From positions 1 to 5,389 of the forward strand of contig QHNF01000119.1 of assembly GCA_003218345.1 (NCBI GenBank): a stretch of 5,389 nucleotides of DNA, written 5' to 3'. Positions 4,647 through 5,389 of this stretch are shown here, one piece after another. Position 1 is the first letter of the stretch, and each line of letters starts with the position of its first letter. This DNA comes from Verrucomicrobiota bacterium (GTDB lineage Bacteria; Verrucomicrobiota; Verrucomicrobiia; Chthoniobacterales; UBA10450). The position numbers and the translations under genes were made by a program. The notes under the pieces were generated by a model that had not been told where the DNA came from, searched no databases, and was given only the letters and a program-made list of their open reading frames with translations.

Positions 4647-5389
4647 TCAAGGGGGCGGCGGCGCCCCCCGTCCAATCCCGATTTGTAGCCGCGGCGCTGG
4701 TGTAGGGGTACGGGCGCCAGCTGGAGACACGCGAAGGTGAGGGCCCGGACTAGGAGAATCCTTCTCGCGCTTTTTCTGTGTTTCACGCGTCGCGCCCGGA
4801 CTAGGAGAACCCCTCTCGCGCTTTTTCTGTGTTTCACGCGTCGCGCCTGTACGTTGTCGTGGTCGAATATTGATCATGACTTGCTGCCGTTGTGTTGCTC
4901 CGTCGCGACCGAACGCCGTCAGCGTGTATATCGTACGCTCCTCCGGTGAGACGCTAAGGTCCCCTTCAATGGGGCCGATTTCACCGACTGAAGGATCAAT
5001 CGACGCGCGTTCGGCATTCTGCAGTCTGTAAGAAAGCCTCGCACTCTCACCACGCACAATCGTTGTTGGAGTTCCCGTGAATCTGACAATTCGCACCAGC
5101 GGCGGTGGGTTGAGAGGCATGGTCGGAATTATCGAAGGAGCCATAGGAGTCGCCGACAGCGGCGTTGTTATCTCCGTTGGAGTTACCGTCGGTGCTGGAG
5201 TCGCTGATGGCGACCACAAATGGAATTTGGATACGAAGGCCATGGCCACGATGAACGCGCAAATTACCACACCAAAGCCAGCGAATAATTTCCAGAGCTT
5301 CCACGGTGGAATTGGCGGAGGGGCAACTAAATTCAGATTGTGGCGAGTCACGCCTGCGCCAGCTGTGTCGCGAAGCTCTTCGCGTATTT
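4647..5389 (-). CDS. single-pass membrane protein with Ig-like domain and charged C-terminal repeats (5' end outside window)
   Basis: The frame is open from the window edge. A GTG at 5351 could start a 234-residue protein, but codons before it (IREELRDTAGAG) are also open and no ribosome-binding site precedes the GTG, so the gene probably begins outside. Numbered from that GTG, residues ~18-40 form one membrane helix (WKLFAGFGVVICAFIVAMAF), preceded by a Pro-rich stretch. A Pro/Thr/Ser-rich linker follows (~49-85), then an Ig-like beta domain (~88-162) with FTGTPTTIVRGESARLSYRL, ASIDPSVGEIGP and ERTIYTLTAFGRDG; such domains typically carry 'G.s.tLsW.v.na....I.P..G.......V.P..T..YTLTA'. The end holds two GATRETQKKRE repeats and a low-complexity tail ending in GAPPPP. 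The N-terminal part is likely cytosolic and the Ig domain extracytoplasmic. The upstream portion could be a regulatory or kinase domain, but that cannot be seen here. Confidence 0.65.
   Translation of the reverse strand, partial: IREELRDTAGAGVTRHNLNLVAPPPIPPWKLWKLFAGFGVVICAFIVAMAFVSKFHLWSPSATPAPTVTPTEITTPLSATPMAPSIIPTMPLNPPPLVRIVRFTGTPTTIVRGESARLSYRLQNAERASIDPSVGEIGPIEGDLSVSPEERTIYTLTAFGRDGATQRQQVMINIRPRQRTGATRETQKKRERGSPSPGATRETQKKREKDSPSPGPHLRVSPAGARTPTPAPRLQIGIGRGAPPPP
4651..4668. repeat. GC-only 6-bp hairpin at the 3' end of the membrane/Ig gene
   Basis: GGGGGC (4651-4656) pairs with GCCCCC (4663-4668) around a six-base GC loop, only two bases before the TGA at 4649-4647. It encodes the GAPPPP end. 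No T-run follows on the minus strand, so terminator function is doubtful. Confidence 0.35.
4743..4844 (-). repeat. two tandem 51-bp coding repeats, 49 of 51 bases identical
   Basis: Copies at 4743-4793 and 4794-4844 differ at two bases only. Both changes alter the protein: GATRETQKKRERGSPSP against GATRETQKKREKDSPSP. The unit is exactly 17 codons, so copy-number change keeps the frame. It gives a basic, Lys/Arg/Glu-rich segment just after the Ig-like domain. Confidence 0.9.

Noticed and set aside
1..5389. Insertion sequences, CRISPR arrays, rRNA genes or riboswitches
   Set aside because: No transposase motifs, terminal inverted repeats, regularly spaced short repeats or rRNA signatures are visible on either strand.

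Overview
The window looks like bacterial accessory chromosome of moderate GC content. The highly repetitive WD40 text on the minus strand (repeats of the type 'AQFSPDGQ..VTAS..D.TARLWDA'), together with the small decayed membrane and Ig-like ORFs, resembles soil Verrucomicrobiota genomes. This assignment is an impression from protein style, with no rRNA or marker gene to confirm it.

Layout. (1) Bases 2-142, plus strand: the last 46 residues of a peptidase M15 / D-Ala-D-Ala carboxypeptidase-like protein. (2) 139-1014, minus: a SLOG-superfamily LSDAT protein, the TRPM-channel type of ligand-binding Rossmannoid domain; its stop overlaps the peptidase stop tail to tail. (3) 1015-1663: a divergent intergenic region holding a dead N-terminal piece of an O6-alkylguanine-DNA alkyltransferase (Ada/Ogt type, 1107-1361) and otherwise nothing recognised. 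(4) 1664-3061, plus: a 465-residue protein with an N-terminal deoxyribohydrolase-like (DRHyd) Rossmannoid domain and a C-terminal TPR array of the TPR-S type, which is related to the regulatory region of animal ASK kinases. (5) 3082-3207, minus: a 41-codon stub of a second DRHyd domain, about half identical to the start of the intact gene. (6) 3265-4086, minus: a WD40 gene fragment without a 5' end and with one in-frame TGA. (7) 4087-4646: a mosaic of small fragments, including an 86-codon two-helix membrane frame with two internal stops. (8) 4647 to the window end, minus: a single-pass membrane protein with a Pro/Thr-rich linker, an Ig-like domain and a charged 17-residue tandem repeat; its 5' end is probably outside the window.

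The centre of interest is the divergent LSDAT / DRHyd-TPR-S pair. Published comparative genomics (Burroughs and Aravind 2020, recalled and not checked here) predicted that TPR-S scaffolds sense NAD+-derived signals in prokaryotic conflict systems and that the module entered the animal ASK signalosome. LSDAT domains are predicted nucleotide-metabolite binders; in TRPM2 the homologous region binds ADP-ribose. My inference is a threshold-type immune or stress module: one protein senses or makes a nucleotide-derived ligand, and the other joins a nucleotide-hydrolase-like domain to a TPR sensor. No dedicated membrane pore, nuclease or protease effector is intact in the window. The second DRHyd stub, placed behind a WD40 gene in the same orientation, suggests that a related module once stood next door and has decayed, as is common in defence islands.
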